Assembly: GCF_000801335.2 (NCBI RefSeq)
Contig: NZ_JSEH01000005.1
Span: forward strand, 124,001-188,000
DNA length: 64,000 bases
Source: Desulfovibrio sp. TomC
GTDB taxonomy: Bacteria; Desulfobacterota; Desulfovibrionia; Desulfovibrionales; Desulfovibrionaceae
Reading direction: 5' to 3'
Shown here: piece after piece, positions 16,083-25,313 of the stretch
Layout: each line of letters starts with the position of its first letter
Numbering within the stretch: the stretch's first letter is position 1
Translations under genes and position numbers: made by a program
Notes under the pieces: generated by a model
What the model was told of the DNA's origin: nothing
The model's input: only the letters and a program-made list of their open reading frames with translations
Databases searched by the model: none

Positions 16083-18815
16083 ATGTTCCAGATCGAAGAA
16101 GGGCTTGCCGGCGTCACCACCTTCCCGCGCATCCGCGCCAGGGGACGCTACCTGTTTGCCGGTGAGGACAAATTCTTCATCAAGGGCGTCACCTATGGTC
16201 CGTTCCCGGAAAACTCCCGGGGCGAACCCCTGCCCGAAGACGAAACCGTGGCCCATGACTTTGAACTCATGCGCCGCGCCGGCATCAATTCCATTCGTGT
16301 CTATTACGTGCCGCCGCGCCACTTCCTGGACATCGCCGCCCGGTTCGGCATCCGGGTCATGATCGGCGTGCCCTGGCCGCAGCACCTGTGCTTCCTCGAC
16401 CAGTGGGAAGTCAAAGAAGACATCAAGAAGACCATCCGCGAGTCGGTTGCCTCGCTGGCCGGCCATCCGGCCATCCTGGCCTGGCTGATCGGCAACGAGA
16501 TCCCCAGCCACATCGTGCGCTGGCACGGCGCGGGCAAGATCGAGACCTTTCTCGAAAAGCTCGCCACCATCGTGCGCGAGGAAGACCCCGAGGGACTGGT
16601 GACCTACGCCAATTACCCCTCCACCGAATACCTGCGCCTGCCGTTTTTGGACTTCCTGTCCTTTAACGTCTACCTCCACGACGAAAAGGCCTTTCGCTCC
16701 TACGTCAAGCGCCTGCAAAACGTGGCCGGCGAACTGCCCCTGGTCCTGTCCGAATTCGGCATGGACTCCATCCGCAACGACGAGGAGCACGTGGCCGAGA
16801 CGCTGGCCTGGCAGCTGCGCGCCTCCTTTGAACTCGGCGTGTCCGGCACCATGGTCTTTGCTTGGACCGACGAATGGTTCACCGGCGGCCATCTGGTCGA
16901 GGACTGGAAGTTCGGCATCGTGTCGGAAGTGCGCAAGCCAAAGCCGGCCTACAAGGCCGTGGCCGACGTCTACCGCCAGAAACTGCCGCATCTGCCCGCC
17001 GACGCGCCGTTTATCTCGGTGGTCGTTTGCGCCTACAACGCCGATTCCACCATGGACGGCTGTCTGGCCTCTTTTGCCAAGGTGGACTACCCCAACTTCG
17101 AAGTGATCGTGGTCGACGACGGCTCCACCGACGCCACCGGCGAAATCGCCGACCGCCACGCCGCAGCCGCGCCCTATATCCACGTGATCCACCAGCCGAA
17201 CCTGGGCCTGTCCGCCGCCCGCAACGTCGGCATGAACGCGGCTCGCGGCCCCATTGTGGCCTACACCGACTCCGACTGCTACGTGGACCCGCACTGGCTC
17301 CACTACATGGCCTGGGCCTTTGAAGACCCGCGCTTCGTGGCTGTTGGCGGCCCCAACCTGCCCCCGCCCGACGACAACCGCACGGCCGCCTGCGTGGCCG
17401 TCTCCCCTGGCGCGCCGACCCACGTCCTTCTGACCGACGAGATCGCCGAGCACATCCCGGGCTGCAACATGGCCTATCGCAAGGAATATCTGGCCGGCAT
17501 CGGCGGCTTTGACGCCACCTACCGGGCGGCCGGCGACGACGTGGACGTGTGCTGGCGGCTCCAGGACCAGGGCCATGTGATCGGCTTTTCCGCCGCCATG
17601 TTCGTGTGGCATCACCGCCGCTGCACCATCTCGGCCTACCTGAAGCAGCAGAAGGGCTACGGCCGGGCCGAGGCGCTCCTTATTCCCAAGCACAAGTTCC
17701 GCTTCAATATGCTCGGCAACTCCCGCTGGGCCGGCCGCATCTACGGCGACATCTCGGGTGCGCTGTTGGCTGCCCGTCCCATCGTCTACCACGGGGCCTT
17801 CGGCATGGGCCTGTTCCAGACCCTGTACGAACCCAAGGGCAGCCTGGCCGCCTATCTGCCCCTGTCCATGGAATGGATGGCGCTGGCGGTTGGCCTGCTG
17901 CTGGCCACGCCGTTCTCCTTCGTGGCCGGAGCCGTCGGGCTGTCCATGGTCGCCGCCACCCTGGCCTTTGTCGGCTACCGGGTGAGCAAGGCCCGCCTGC
18001 CCAAGCGCCACGACAACCTGGCCTCGCGCCTGACCATCGCCGCCCTGACCCTGGCCCAGCCCGTCCTTCGCGGCTGGACCCGCTACGCCACGCTCATGAC
18101 CCTCAAGCGCAGCGCCGGCGTCAACGCCTGCCCGCTGCCCCTGGCCGATACCGCCGGCTGCGATGAGTCCAGCCTGCCGCGCATCGGCATCTTCCGCCGC
18201 CTGACCGGCACGGCCGGCATCCTGGCCCACCGTCTGGCCTTCCATCGCTTCTTCTGGAACAACAAGGGCCTGGAGCGCGATGAGCTGCTGGGCTCCATCA
18301 TCGGCCTCTTGCGCACGCTCGGCGTCTCCTACGCCATGGATTCCGGCTTCTCCGCCTCCTCCAACACCCCGCCCTGGGACCTGTCCGTGCGCACCTCGCG
18401 CCTGACCACGGCCTGGCTGCGGGTGACGGTCGAGAACCACGGCGGTGAGAAGCGGTTCGTGCGCATGGCCGGTTCGGTGCTGCCCTCCGGTCTGGCCGGC
18501 ACGGTGCTTGTTGCCTTGATCGCCGCCGGCGCGGCCCTGGCCCTGGTCAAGCCCGTCGCCGCCCTTGCGGCCGGCGCTGCGGCCCTTGGCGTCGCCGGTT
18601 GGATGAGCCTTGGCCTCTACCGCGCCGCCGCCCTGATCGCCACCATCACCCAGTACGTCATGGTCACCCGTCCGGGCTGCTCGGCCGGCGAACCCAAGGA
18701 CGAGCGCGTGGTCAAGGTGGTGCGTCCCCAGACGGCCGTGGTTGCCGGCGAAGACGACGCCCTTCCGGCCGAGCCGGTGGTGGCCGCGTCCGAGGCCGAG
18801 ACCGCTGCCGCCTAA
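16083..18815 (+). CDS. Glycoside hydrolase-like domain fused to a family 2 glycosyltransferase, membrane protein
   Basis: A 910-residue protein. Residues ~20-300 form a TIM-barrel glycoside hydrolase-like domain of the GH2/GH5 (clan A) type: the acid/base candidate is Glu139 in LIGNEIP and the nucleophile candidate is Glu224 in VLSEFGMD. Residues ~308-560 are a GT2 domain with SVVVCAYNADSTMDG, VVDDGSTD (345-350), DxD at 396-398 (YTDSDC) and GDDVDVCWRLQDQG as the QxxRW-like acceptor site. The rest has hydrophobic membrane segments (about 590-640 and 800-850) and a short acidic Ala-rich tail. There is no signal peptide, so the hydrolase-like domain is probably cytoplasmic. It is likely a polysaccharide synthase. 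A strong aaggagaagggg precedes the ATG; the sigma-54-like promoter lies ~180 bases upstream. Confidence 0.85.
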   Translation: MFQIEEGLAGVTTFPRIRARGRYLFAGEDKFFIKGVTYGPFPENSRGEPLPEDETVAHDFELMRRAGINSIRVYYVPPRHFLDIAARFGIRVMIGVPWPQHLCFLDQWEVKEDIKKTIRESVASLAGHPAILAWLIGNEIPSHIVRWHGAGKIETFLEKLATIVREEDPEGLVTYANYPSTEYLRLPFLDFLSFNVYLHDEKAFRSYVKRLQNVAGELPLVLSEFGMDSIRNDEEHVAETLAWQLRASFELGVSGTMVFAWTDEWFTGGHLVEDWKFGIVSEVRKPKPAYKAVADVYRQKLPHLPADAPFISVVVCAYNADSTMDGCLASFAKVDYPNFEVIVVDDGSTDATGEIADRHAAAAPYIHVIHQPNLGLSAARNVGMNAARGPIVAYTDSDCYVDPHWLHYMAWAFEDPRFVAVGGPNLPPPDDNRTAACVAVSPGAPTHVLLTDEIAEHIPGCNMAYRKEYLAGIGGFDATYRAAGDDVDVCWRLQDQGHVIGFSAAMFVWHHRRCTISAYLKQQKGYGRAEALLIPKHKFRFNMLGNSRWAGRIYGDISGALLAARPIVYHGAFGMGLFQTLYEPKGSLAAYLPLSMEWMALAVGLLLATPFSFVAGAVGLSMVAATLAFVGYRVSKARLPKRHDNLASRLTIAALTLAQPVLRGWTRYATLMTLKRSAGVNACPLPLADTAGCDESSLPRIGIFRRLTGTAGILAHRLAFHRFFWNNKGLERDELLGSIIGLLRTLGVSYAMDSGFSASSNTPPWDLSVRTSRLTTAWLRVTVENHGGEKRFVRMAGSVLPSGLAGTVLVALIAAGAALALVKPVAALAAGAAALGVAGWMSLGLYRAAALIATITQYVMVTRPGCSAGEPKDERVVKVVRPQTAVVAGEDDALPAEPVVAASEAETAAA

Positions 18816-18830
18816 GCAACTGACCAAGCG

Positions 18831-18878
18831 CCGCCCCCGGTTCCTGTCTGGCCTTCCAGGCCAGGCGGCCGGGGGCGG
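18831..18878 (+). terminator. Large two-part hairpin after the GH-GT2 gene
   Basis: Outer 10-base arms (18831-18840 with 18869-18878, ccgcccccgg / ccgggggcgg) enclose a second perfect stem, 18848-18854 with 18858-18864. It lies just after the stop codon, with no T-run. It may cause partial termination or protect the upstream mRNA within the operon. Confidence 0.55.
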
Positions 18879-19049
18879 ATTGCGTGATGCCGCCCGGCTG
18901 CGCCGGCTGCCGGCCAACCGTCGGGACTTCTCTGACGCCTCCCGGCTGCCCGGGGGAGTGGACAGGACCAACGCCGTCCGGCGGGCGGCCGCGAAGCCCG
19001 CGTCGTCCCCCCGGCCGCCGGGGCAGCCTGTCTGCCAAGGATTGATCCC

Positions 19050-20855
19050 ATGAGCATGTTTCGGACCCTGCTTAAATATCTGCGTCCCTACCGGCATCTG
19101 TTTTTTCTGGGCCTGGGGCTGGTCGGACTGGCCAGCACCATGGAACTCCTCAAGCCCTGGCCGCTCAAACTGGCCGTTGACCAGATCATCGGCCACCAGC
19201 CCCTGGACGTTTTCGGCTGGACCCCGAATCTGGCCGCCATCTCCGTGGGCGTCCAGCTGGCCTGCGTGGTCGGCCTGCTGGTCGGGGTGCATTTTCTGGT
19301 CGGCTTCGTCCAGCTGTGCAACAACTACCTGACCATCCGCATGGGCCAGGACATGGTCCAGGACCTGCGCTGCGACCTGTTTGACCACCTGCAGCGCCAA
19401 TCCCTGCTCTTTCACCAGAAATGGCCCACGGGCGATCTCATCTACCGCATCATGGGCGACACCTACGCCGTGCAGACCCTGCTCATGAACGGCGTCTTTA
19501 CGACGCTGACCAGCTCCGCCCTCCTGATTGGCATGCTGGTGGTGTGTCTGCGCATGGATACGGAGTTGACCCTCTATTCACTGTGCGTCATCCCGTTTCT
19601 GTTTCTGGCCATCTCCCGGGTGTCGCGCAAAATCGGCGACATGACCACCGAGACCCACATGCAGGAGTCGCAGGTCTACACCACGGTGGAACGCATTTTT
19701 TCCTCCATCACCCTGGTCCAGGCTTTTGGCCGCGAAGACGAAGAGCGTCTGAAATTCGTGACCGAATCCCAGCACTCCTTTGACCGCAAACTTTCCCTTT
19801 ATGCCCTGCAGACCGTCTACGGCTGGCTGGTGTCGGGCATAACCGCCACCGGCACGGCCCTGGTCCTCTATATCGGCGTGCGCCACGTGCTGGACGGCGC
19901 GCTGACCACGGGTGAGCTGCTGGTGTTTATTGCCTACCTGGCCTCGCTTTATACGCCGCTCAATAGCTTAAGCGACACCGTGGCCGGCATCCGCGCCTCC
20001 CTGGCCCGGGCGCGCCGGGTCATGGACGTGCTGGCCGTCAACGAGGCCGTGCCGGAAAAGCCTGATGCGCCCAAACTGGCCGTGGCCAAGGGCGAAGTGC
20101 GCTTCACCGACGTCAGCTTCGGCTACACGCCGGAGAAAATGGTCTTATACGACGTGGACTTCACCTGTCCCGGCGGTTCCACCGTGGCCATCGTCGGCCA
20201 GACCGGGGCCGGCAAGACCTCGCTGGTCAGCCTGCTGCTGCGCTTTTACGACCCCCAGAAAGGGACCATCAGCATCGACGGCCAGGATCTGCGCGACGTG
20301 ACCCTGCGCAGCCTGCGCGACAACATCGCCATTGTCCTCCAGGATACCCAGCTTTTTCCCATGAGCGTCCACGACAACATCGCCTACGGCAAACGTCAGG
20401 CCAGCCGCGAGGAAGTCATCCAGGCGGCCACCCTGGCCAATGCCCACGACTTCATTGCCGCCTTGCCCGACGGCTACGACACCATCCTGGGCGAAAAAGG
20501 GGCCAACCTGTCCGGCGGCCAGCGCCAGCGGCTGTCCATTGCCCGGGCGCTTTTAAAAGATGCGCCGCTGTTGATTCTCGACGAGCCGACCTCGGCCCTG
20601 GATGCCGAGACCGAGGCGCTGATCATGGAAGGCCTGGATCGGCTCATGCAAAACCGCACCACCTTTGTCATTGCCCACCGCCTGTCCATGATGCGCCGGG
20701 CCGACATGATTCTGGTCATCAAAAACCAGCGTATCCATGAGATGGGGGCCTTTGACGACCTGATGGCCCGAAACGGCGAATTCGCCCGGCTCCATGCCAT
20801 CCAGATGGGCACGGGCCGGCCGGAGAGGCCCACGCCTGCGCCGGTTTTGGCCTGA
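19050..20855 (+). CDS. MsbA-like ABC exporter (fused permease-ATPase)
   Basis: A 601-residue half-transporter. The N-terminal ~320 residues are a type IV exporter membrane domain with six transmembrane helices. The ATPase carries Walker A (GQTGAGKTS), Q-loop (IVLQDTQLFPMSV), signature LSGGQRQRLSIARALL, Walker B (LLILDEPTSALD) and the switch His (VIAHRLS). Family members flip lipids, lipid-linked sugars or peptides outward. Its place between a GT2 fusion and other glycan genes suggests export of a saccharide or its lipid carrier. The start has AAGGA about 9 bases upstream; a second ATG two codons later is also possible. Confidence 0.93.
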   Translation: MSMFRTLLKYLRPYRHLFFLGLGLVGLASTMELLKPWPLKLAVDQIIGHQPLDVFGWTPNLAAISVGVQLACVVGLLVGVHFLVGFVQLCNNYLTIRMGQDMVQDLRCDLFDHLQRQSLLFHQKWPTGDLIYRIMGDTYAVQTLLMNGVFTTLTSSALLIGMLVVCLRMDTELTLYSLCVIPFLFLAISRVSRKIGDMTTETHMQESQVYTTVERIFSSITLVQAFGREDEERLKFVTESQHSFDRKLSLYALQTVYGWLVSGITATGTALVLYIGVRHVLDGALTTGELLVFIAYLASLYTPLNSLSDTVAGIRASLARARRVMDVLAVNEAVPEKPDAPKLAVAKGEVRFTDVSFGYTPEKMVLYDVDFTCPGGSTVAIVGQTGAGKTSLVSLLLRFYDPQKGTISIDGQDLRDVTLRSLRDNIAIVLQDTQLFPMSVHDNIAYGKRQASREEVIQAATLANAHDFIAALPDGYDTILGEKGANLSGGQRQRLSIARALLKDAPLLILDEPTSALDAETEALIMEGLDRLMQNRTTFVIAHRLSMMRRADMILVIKNQRIHEMGAFDDLMARNGEFARLHAIQMGTGRPERPTPAPVLA

Positions 20856-20898
20856 TCCCCGGACGCTTTGCGGACCACGTCTGCCCATGGCCATTGTC

Positions 20899-20929
20899 GC
20901 GCCCTTTTGCCCCTGCGGCAAAAGGGCGC
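20899..20929 (+). terminator. Strong hairpin between the ABC exporter and the lyase gene
   Basis: A perfect 13-base stem (gcgcccttttgcc 20899-20911, ggcaaaagggcgc 20917-20929) around a five-base loop, with no trailing T-run. It may stop or attenuate transcription, splitting the glycan locus into two units, or stabilise the upstream transcript. Confidence 0.7.
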
Positions 20930-20957
20930 TTCCCACAACCGGCTGCCTGGAGGCTCC

Positions 20958-21860
20958 ATGAAAAAGACCACGCGCTTTCGTGAACTGGTTGCTTCTCCCG
21001 AGATCCTCATGCTGCCCGTGGCCCATGACGCCCTTTCCGCCCTGGCCATTGCCGAGGCCGGCTTCTCCGCCTTGTGCGTGGCCGGCTACGGTTCCTCGGG
21101 GAGCGCCCTTGGCCTGCCGGACATCGGGCTTATGACCGCCACGGAGATGCTCACCCATTACAGCCGTATCATCGAGCGGGTGGATGTGCCGGTCATGGTC
21201 GACATCGACACCGGCTTTGGCGACGTCAACAACGTGATCCGCACCGTCCGGCAGGTCGAACGCCTGGGCGCGGCCGCGCTTTTTCTCGAAGACCAGACCT
21301 TTCCCAAACGCTGCGGCCACATGGCCGGCAAGTCCGTGGTGGCGGTGGAGGACTATCTGCCCAAGCTCAAGGCCGCCTTGTGGGCCAGGCAGGACCCCGA
21401 CTTCGTCATCATGGCCCGCACCGACGCCGCTGCCGTGTACGGCCTTGACGAGGCCATCCGCCGGGCCTGTCTCTATGCCGCCGCCGGGGCGGACATGGTT
21501 TTTGTCGAGGCCGTGACCTCGGTTGCGGACATGCGCCGGGTCAATGCCGCCGTGCCGGTCCCGAGCATGGCCAACATGATCGAGGGCGGGCGCACGCCCT
21601 TTCTTTCGGCCCCCGAACTCCAGGAACTGGGCTATGCCGCCGTGGCCTATCCCTGTGCGTCGGTTTTTACCGTGGTCAAAGCCTTGCGGGCCTGGGCCGG
21701 ACACCTTAAAGCCAAGGGCACGAGCGCCGGTCTGGCCGGCCCGGACACCATGATCGATTTCGAGGAATATTTCCGTTTTATTGGCGCAGCCGATATCCGG
21801 GAGCGGGAAAAGCAATTTTTCCCGGCCCCGACGTCAGATGAGAAAAAGGCAAAAGAGTGA
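20958..21860 (+). CDS. Isocitrate lyase/PEP mutase superfamily enzyme, lyase type
   Basis: A 300-residue TIM-barrel enzyme. The catalytic loop reads LEDQTFPKRCGHMAGK with Cys119, the KRCGH signature of methylisocitrate-lyase-type C-C lyases; PEP mutases have a different loop (EDK...NS). Metal-binding acids are Asp82 and Asp84 (VDIDTGFGD), and MARTDA is also typical. It probably splits or forms a 2-hydroxy-acid such as 2-methylisocitrate or a related dicarboxylate. ATG 20958 has GGAGG 5 bases upstream. No methylcitrate-cycle genes lie beside it, so its tie to the surrounding glycan genes is unclear. Confidence 0.88.
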   Translation: MKKTTRFRELVASPEILMLPVAHDALSALAIAEAGFSALCVAGYGSSGSALGLPDIGLMTATEMLTHYSRIIERVDVPVMVDIDTGFGDVNNVIRTVRQVERLGAAALFLEDQTFPKRCGHMAGKSVVAVEDYLPKLKAALWARQDPDFVIMARTDAAAVYGLDEAIRRACLYAAAGADMVFVEAVTSVADMRRVNAAVPVPSMANMIEGGRTPFLSAPELQELGYAAVAYPCASVFTVVKALRAWAGHLKAKGTSAGLAGPDTMIDFEEYFRFIGAADIREREKQFFPAPTSDEKKAKE

Positions 21861-21904
21861 AGAGGCCTACGGCGGCCGGGCTGGAGTGAGAGAGAGAAAG
21901 CATG

Positions 21905-21940
21905 CCTCCGGCGGCCGGGGGCCTGAGGCCCCCGGACCCC
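21905..21940 (+). repeat. Intergenic GC hairpin repeat, copy 3
   Basis: The core cctccggcggccggggg is followed by a perfect 9-base stem (21915-21923 with 21927-21935, loop tga) and ggacccc. It lies 45 bases after the lyase stop codon, and is the same family as copies at 2911, 3196, 22040, 48232, 52050 and 52221. Confidence 0.75.
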
Positions 21941-22039
21941 CCAACTGTTTTAGGGAAGATGGCGTTGCCGCGACCCTGGACGGAAGCGGGAAAAAGACAT
22001 TTCGTCGGTCCAGTGGAAGCTTGACGGGAACAAGCGTTG

Positions 22040-22077
22040 CTCCGGCGGCCGGGGGGTGTGACGCCCTCCGGACCTCC
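22040..22077 (+). repeat. Intergenic GC hairpin repeat, copy 4 (diverged)
   Basis: The core ctccggcggccgggg is kept, but the stem (22049-22058 with 22062-22071, loop tga) has two wobble pairs and ends in ggacctcccc. It is the second copy within 140 bases, in the gap before the glycosyltransferase gene. Confidence 0.65.
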
Positions 22078-22167
22078 CCGACGGCAATTGGGGAGAGAGT
22101 GGGCCGTGTCAGATCGCGCGGCTTGTGAAGGTAAACGGGCGGGTTGTCGTCCGAGGCAAATTTGAGC

Positions 22168-23352
22168 ATGAAAAAACGCACCATCATCGTCTCCGGTCTG
22201 GCTGCCACCTATCCGCTTGGCGGCGTGGCCTGGGATTATATCCAGTACCTCCATGGCTTTTATCGCCTTGGCCACGATGTCTATTATCTCGAAGACACCG
22301 GCGGCTGGGCCTATGACCCTTTCAACGTCACCTTTGTCGATGACCTGACCTACCATACCAAATATCTCGGTGATTTTCTTGAACGGCTCAGTCCGGGCCT
22401 GGAAAAACGCTTCTGCGTCATCGGGCCGGATGAACGGCACTGGGGCATGTCGGCCGAGGAATTGGCCGGAGTCGTGGCCCGGGCCGACGTGTTTTTCAAT
22501 ATCTCGACCACCTGCCAGTTGCGGGAAAGCTACGCCAAAATCCCGGTCAAGGTGCTCATCGATTCCGACCCGCTCTACACCCAGTCGAGCTTCCCGGACT
22601 TCCTGGCCGGCACGGCTTCTGCGGAAGAAGTGCGAAACATCGAGAACATGCGCCGCCACGACGTCTTTTTCTCCTTTGGCGAAAACGTGGGTCAGGATTT
22701 TTGCACGGTTCCCAAGGGGGTGATCGACTGGATTCCCACCCGCCAGCCCATTGTGCTCGAAAGCTGGGCCGGGGCCGCCCCCAAGCCGGCGCGGGAGGTC
22801 TTTACCACTGTGTTGTCCTGGCAGCCGGCCCAGAAGGGGCCGCTGGTGGCCGGGGTGCAGTACGGCGGCAAGAACCTGGAATTTGAGAAGATGCTCGATC
22901 TGCCCCAAAAAACGGCGGCCGTGCTGGAATTGGCTTTGGGCGGCGGCAAGCCGCCGCGCGAACTTCTGGAAGAGAAGGGCTGGCGGCTTCGGGACGGCTT
23001 TTCCATGTCCCAGACCCCCTGGGTCTACCGCGACTATATTTGGGACAGCCTGGCCGAATTTTCCACGGCCAAAAACGCCTATGTGGCCACCCAGAGCGGC
23101 TGGTTTTCCTGCCGCACCGCCTGCTACCTGGCCTCGGGCCGGCCGGCCGTGGTCCAGGACACCGGCTATTCCCGGTTCATGGAAGTGGGGGAGGGCGTCG
23201 TGGCCTTTACGAGCGAAGCCGAGGCCCTGGCCGGCATCGAGGCCGTGCGGGCCGACTGGGACCGCCACAGCGCCGCTGCCCGGACCTTTGCCGCGCGCTA
23301 TTTCGATTCCGACGTGGTCCTGACCAAACTCCTGGCTGACGCCCTGGCCTAG
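22168..23352 (+). CDS. Glycosyltransferase, GT-B-like
   Basis: A 394-residue soluble protein. The N-terminus (TIIVSGLAATYPLGGVAWDYIQYLHGFYRLGHDVYYLED) looks like the first Rossmann half of GT-B enzymes, with a glycine-rich acceptor loop. The C-terminal half ends in the typical donor-site region (ATQSGWFSCRTACYLASGRPAVVQDTGYSRFM...GVVAFTSEAEALAGIEAV). The donor and acceptor sugars are not predictable. I chose ATG 22168 because the Rossmann strand follows at once; a TTG eight codons earlier is possible, and the ribosome-binding site (gagg) is rather far away. It sits between the lyase and the secreted hydrolase. Confidence 0.78.
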   Translation: MKKRTIIVSGLAATYPLGGVAWDYIQYLHGFYRLGHDVYYLEDTGGWAYDPFNVTFVDDLTYHTKYLGDFLERLSPGLEKRFCVIGPDERHWGMSAEELAGVVARADVFFNISTTCQLRESYAKIPVKVLIDSDPLYTQSSFPDFLAGTASAEEVRNIENMRRHDVFFSFGENVGQDFCTVPKGVIDWIPTRQPIVLESWAGAAPKPAREVFTTVLSWQPAQKGPLVAGVQYGGKNLEFEKMLDLPQKTAAVLELALGGGKPPRELLEEKGWRLRDGFSMSQTPWVYRDYIWDSLAEFSTAKNAYVATQSGWFSCRTACYLASGRPAVVQDTGYSRFMEVGEGVVAFTSEAEALAGIEAVRADWDRHSAAARTFAARYFDSDVVLTKLLADALA

Positions 23353-23390
23353 CCCGGACCACTCCGGCAACCACCACACGCTCATACTCC

Positions 23391-25295
23391 ATGCGCATAT
23401 TTTTCAAATTCCTGCTGGCGACGCTTGTGTGTCTGGGCCTCGGCGCGCCGGTTGCGGCTGCGCCCTTTGGCGCGGTGTCCGACAATGGCGTCTGGTGGCT
23501 GACCCTGCCCGGCGGCCCGCGCTTTTTCTCCATCGGCGCGGACACCGTCAACGGCGGCGATAAAACACTTCGCGACCGGGGCTACTACTTCGAGAACTTC
23601 TATCCAACCGAGGCGGCCTGGGCCGCAGACACCCAACAACGCCTCTACGCCTGGGGCTTCAACACCCGGGGCGGCTGGTCCGATCCGACCACGGCCATGA
23701 CGCTCCCCATCGTCCCGGAGATCGACCTTGGCCGCAACGCGCGCCTGCACTGGTTCGATCCCTTCGCCCCGGAAGCCCTGGAGAAAACCATTGCCACGGC
23801 CCGGGTCGTGACCGCGCCCTACCGGGACAATCCGGCGGTCATCGGCTATTTCACCGACAACGAAGTGGGTTGGTGGAACGCGCCGCTTTTCAAGTGGTAT
23901 CTCGGCAACGAATGGGCCATCTATGCCAAGCGCCATGTCTGGCGCATGATTTATGACCACTACGGCGGCAAATGGAACCGGCTCCTGGCCGACTTCGTGC
24001 CCGCGCCCGGCTGCAACTCGTTTGAGGATCTCAAAAAAGGCGGCGCGGAACTGAAACTGCGCCCCGGCGGCCAGGGCATCCAGCTGATCAGCAAGGTTAC
24101 GGCGGCCTGTGCCGGGCGCTACTACGAACTGGTCTACAAGGCCCTTCGCGCCGTGGACCCCACGCGTCTGGTCATGGGCGACCGGTTGCCGCTGTATTAC
24201 AACCAGGACGCCGTCCTGGCCTCCCGGGGCCATCTCGACGTGCTCTCCACCAACTACAACGTGGACACGCCCGACGGCTGGGTAGCTCCGTATTATTTCG
24301 AGGGCCTGGCCAAGCTTACCAATACCCCGGTGCTCATCTCGGAATTTTTCTTCGCGGCCAATGAAAACCGCTCGGGCAACGTCAACAACGGCCATTTGAT
24401 GCACGTGGCGACCCAGGCCGAGCGGGCCGTTGGGGCGGCTGCGGCCGTGCGCCACTTCGCGGCATTCCCAAACGTGGCCGGCATCCACTGGTTCCAGTAC
24501 TACGACGAACCCCACGGCGGTCGCGGCGACGGCGAAGACTTCAACATGGGGCTGGTCGATATTCACAACGCCCCCTACGAAAAGCTCCTGGCCGCCATGG
24601 TCCCGGCCAACCGCGAGGCCCCGGCCATCCATGCGGCCAGTGCCGCCAACCGGCCCGCGCCCCAGCCCGAGGTCGTCCCCATCCATCCGGCGGCCCAGCC
24701 CCTGTCCCTGACCGACGGGTCGCTGGCCGACTGGCCGGACAAGGCCGGCACGCGCCTGCCCTGGTTTCGCCTGCCGGCCCCGTACGTGCCCTTTGGCGAC
24801 GTGCACATGAGCTGGGACGCCAAGGGACTGAACCTCTTTCATCTGGCCCAGAACTATGCCGATCTTTTTTTATTGGCTTATGAGGGCGAATTTCCGATAT
24901 CGGAAACCTATCAGCTGCAGATTGCCGTGGACGCCGGGGCCGGGGTGCGCCGGTTCGCCGCCTGCCTGCTGCCGCGCCCCCACAGCAAGTATTCGGGGCG
25001 CTTCGAGCTGTCGCCCAGGCTCTTTCGCATCGAAGACGACGGCAGCTTAAGGCGTATCGACGAAACGGGACTGGTGCAGGTGCTCGACAAACCCCTGCCG
25101 CACATTGCCCTGGAAATGACCCTGCCGGCCAGCGAACTGGGTGTTGCCGCGCTGACCCCCGGCATGCCCCTGACCATGCACATCGGCGTCACCACGTTTT
25201 ATCGGGAAATGACCATGCGCCTGGGGGCCGCCCCCCGGGGATTTGGCAAATCGGCTATCGACCGCCCCGTCAAAGCGGTCCTCGCGGACAAGTAA
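23391..25295 (+). CDS. Secreted glycoside hydrolase with C-terminal carbohydrate-binding-like domain
   Basis: A 634-residue protein with a Sec signal peptide (MRIFFKFLLATLVCLGLGAPVAAA). Residues ~40-410 form a beta-agarase-like clan-A TIM barrel. Candidate catalytic acids are Glu158 in YFTDNEVGWW and Glu318 in LISEFFFAANENRSG, and the aromatic sugar-site segment GIHWFQYYDEPHGGRGDGED is clear. Residues ~440-634 look like a CBM9/DOMON-type beta sandwich (LTDGSLADWPDK...FGDVHMSWDAKGL). It probably trims or releases an exported polysaccharide in the periplasm or outside. It is followed by galE after 18 bases. The substrate is unknown; agarase activity is not implied. Confidence 0.82.
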   Translation: MRIFFKFLLATLVCLGLGAPVAAAPFGAVSDNGVWWLTLPGGPRFFSIGADTVNGGDKTLRDRGYYFENFYPTEAAWAADTQQRLYAWGFNTRGGWSDPTTAMTLPIVPEIDLGRNARLHWFDPFAPEALEKTIATARVVTAPYRDNPAVIGYFTDNEVGWWNAPLFKWYLGNEWAIYAKRHVWRMIYDHYGGKWNRLLADFVPAPGCNSFEDLKKGGAELKLRPGGQGIQLISKVTAACAGRYYELVYKALRAVDPTRLVMGDRLPLYYNQDAVLASRGHLDVLSTNYNVDTPDGWVAPYYFEGLAKLTNTPVLISEFFFAANENRSGNVNNGHLMHVATQAERAVGAAAAVRHFAAFPNVAGIHWFQYYDEPHGGRGDGEDFNMGLVDIHNAPYEKLLAAMVPANREAPAIHAASAANRPAPQPEVVPIHPAAQPLSLTDGSLADWPDKAGTRLPWFRLPAPYVPFGDVHMSWDAKGLNLFHLAQNYADLFLLAYEGEFPISETYQLQIAVDAGAGVRRFAACLLPRPHSKYSGRFELSPRLFRIEDDGSLRRIDETGLVQVLDKPLPHIALEMTLPASELGVAALTPGMPLTMHIGVTTFYREMTMRLGAAPRGFGKSAIDRPVKAVLADK

Positions 25296-25313
25296 CCCAA
25301 GGAAGAACGGACC

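Noticed and set aside
20958-21860. PEP mutase and thus phosphonate biosynthesis
   Set aside because: The active-site loop is KRCGH with a catalytic Cys, typical of lyases; no phosphonopyruvate decarboxylase is nearby.
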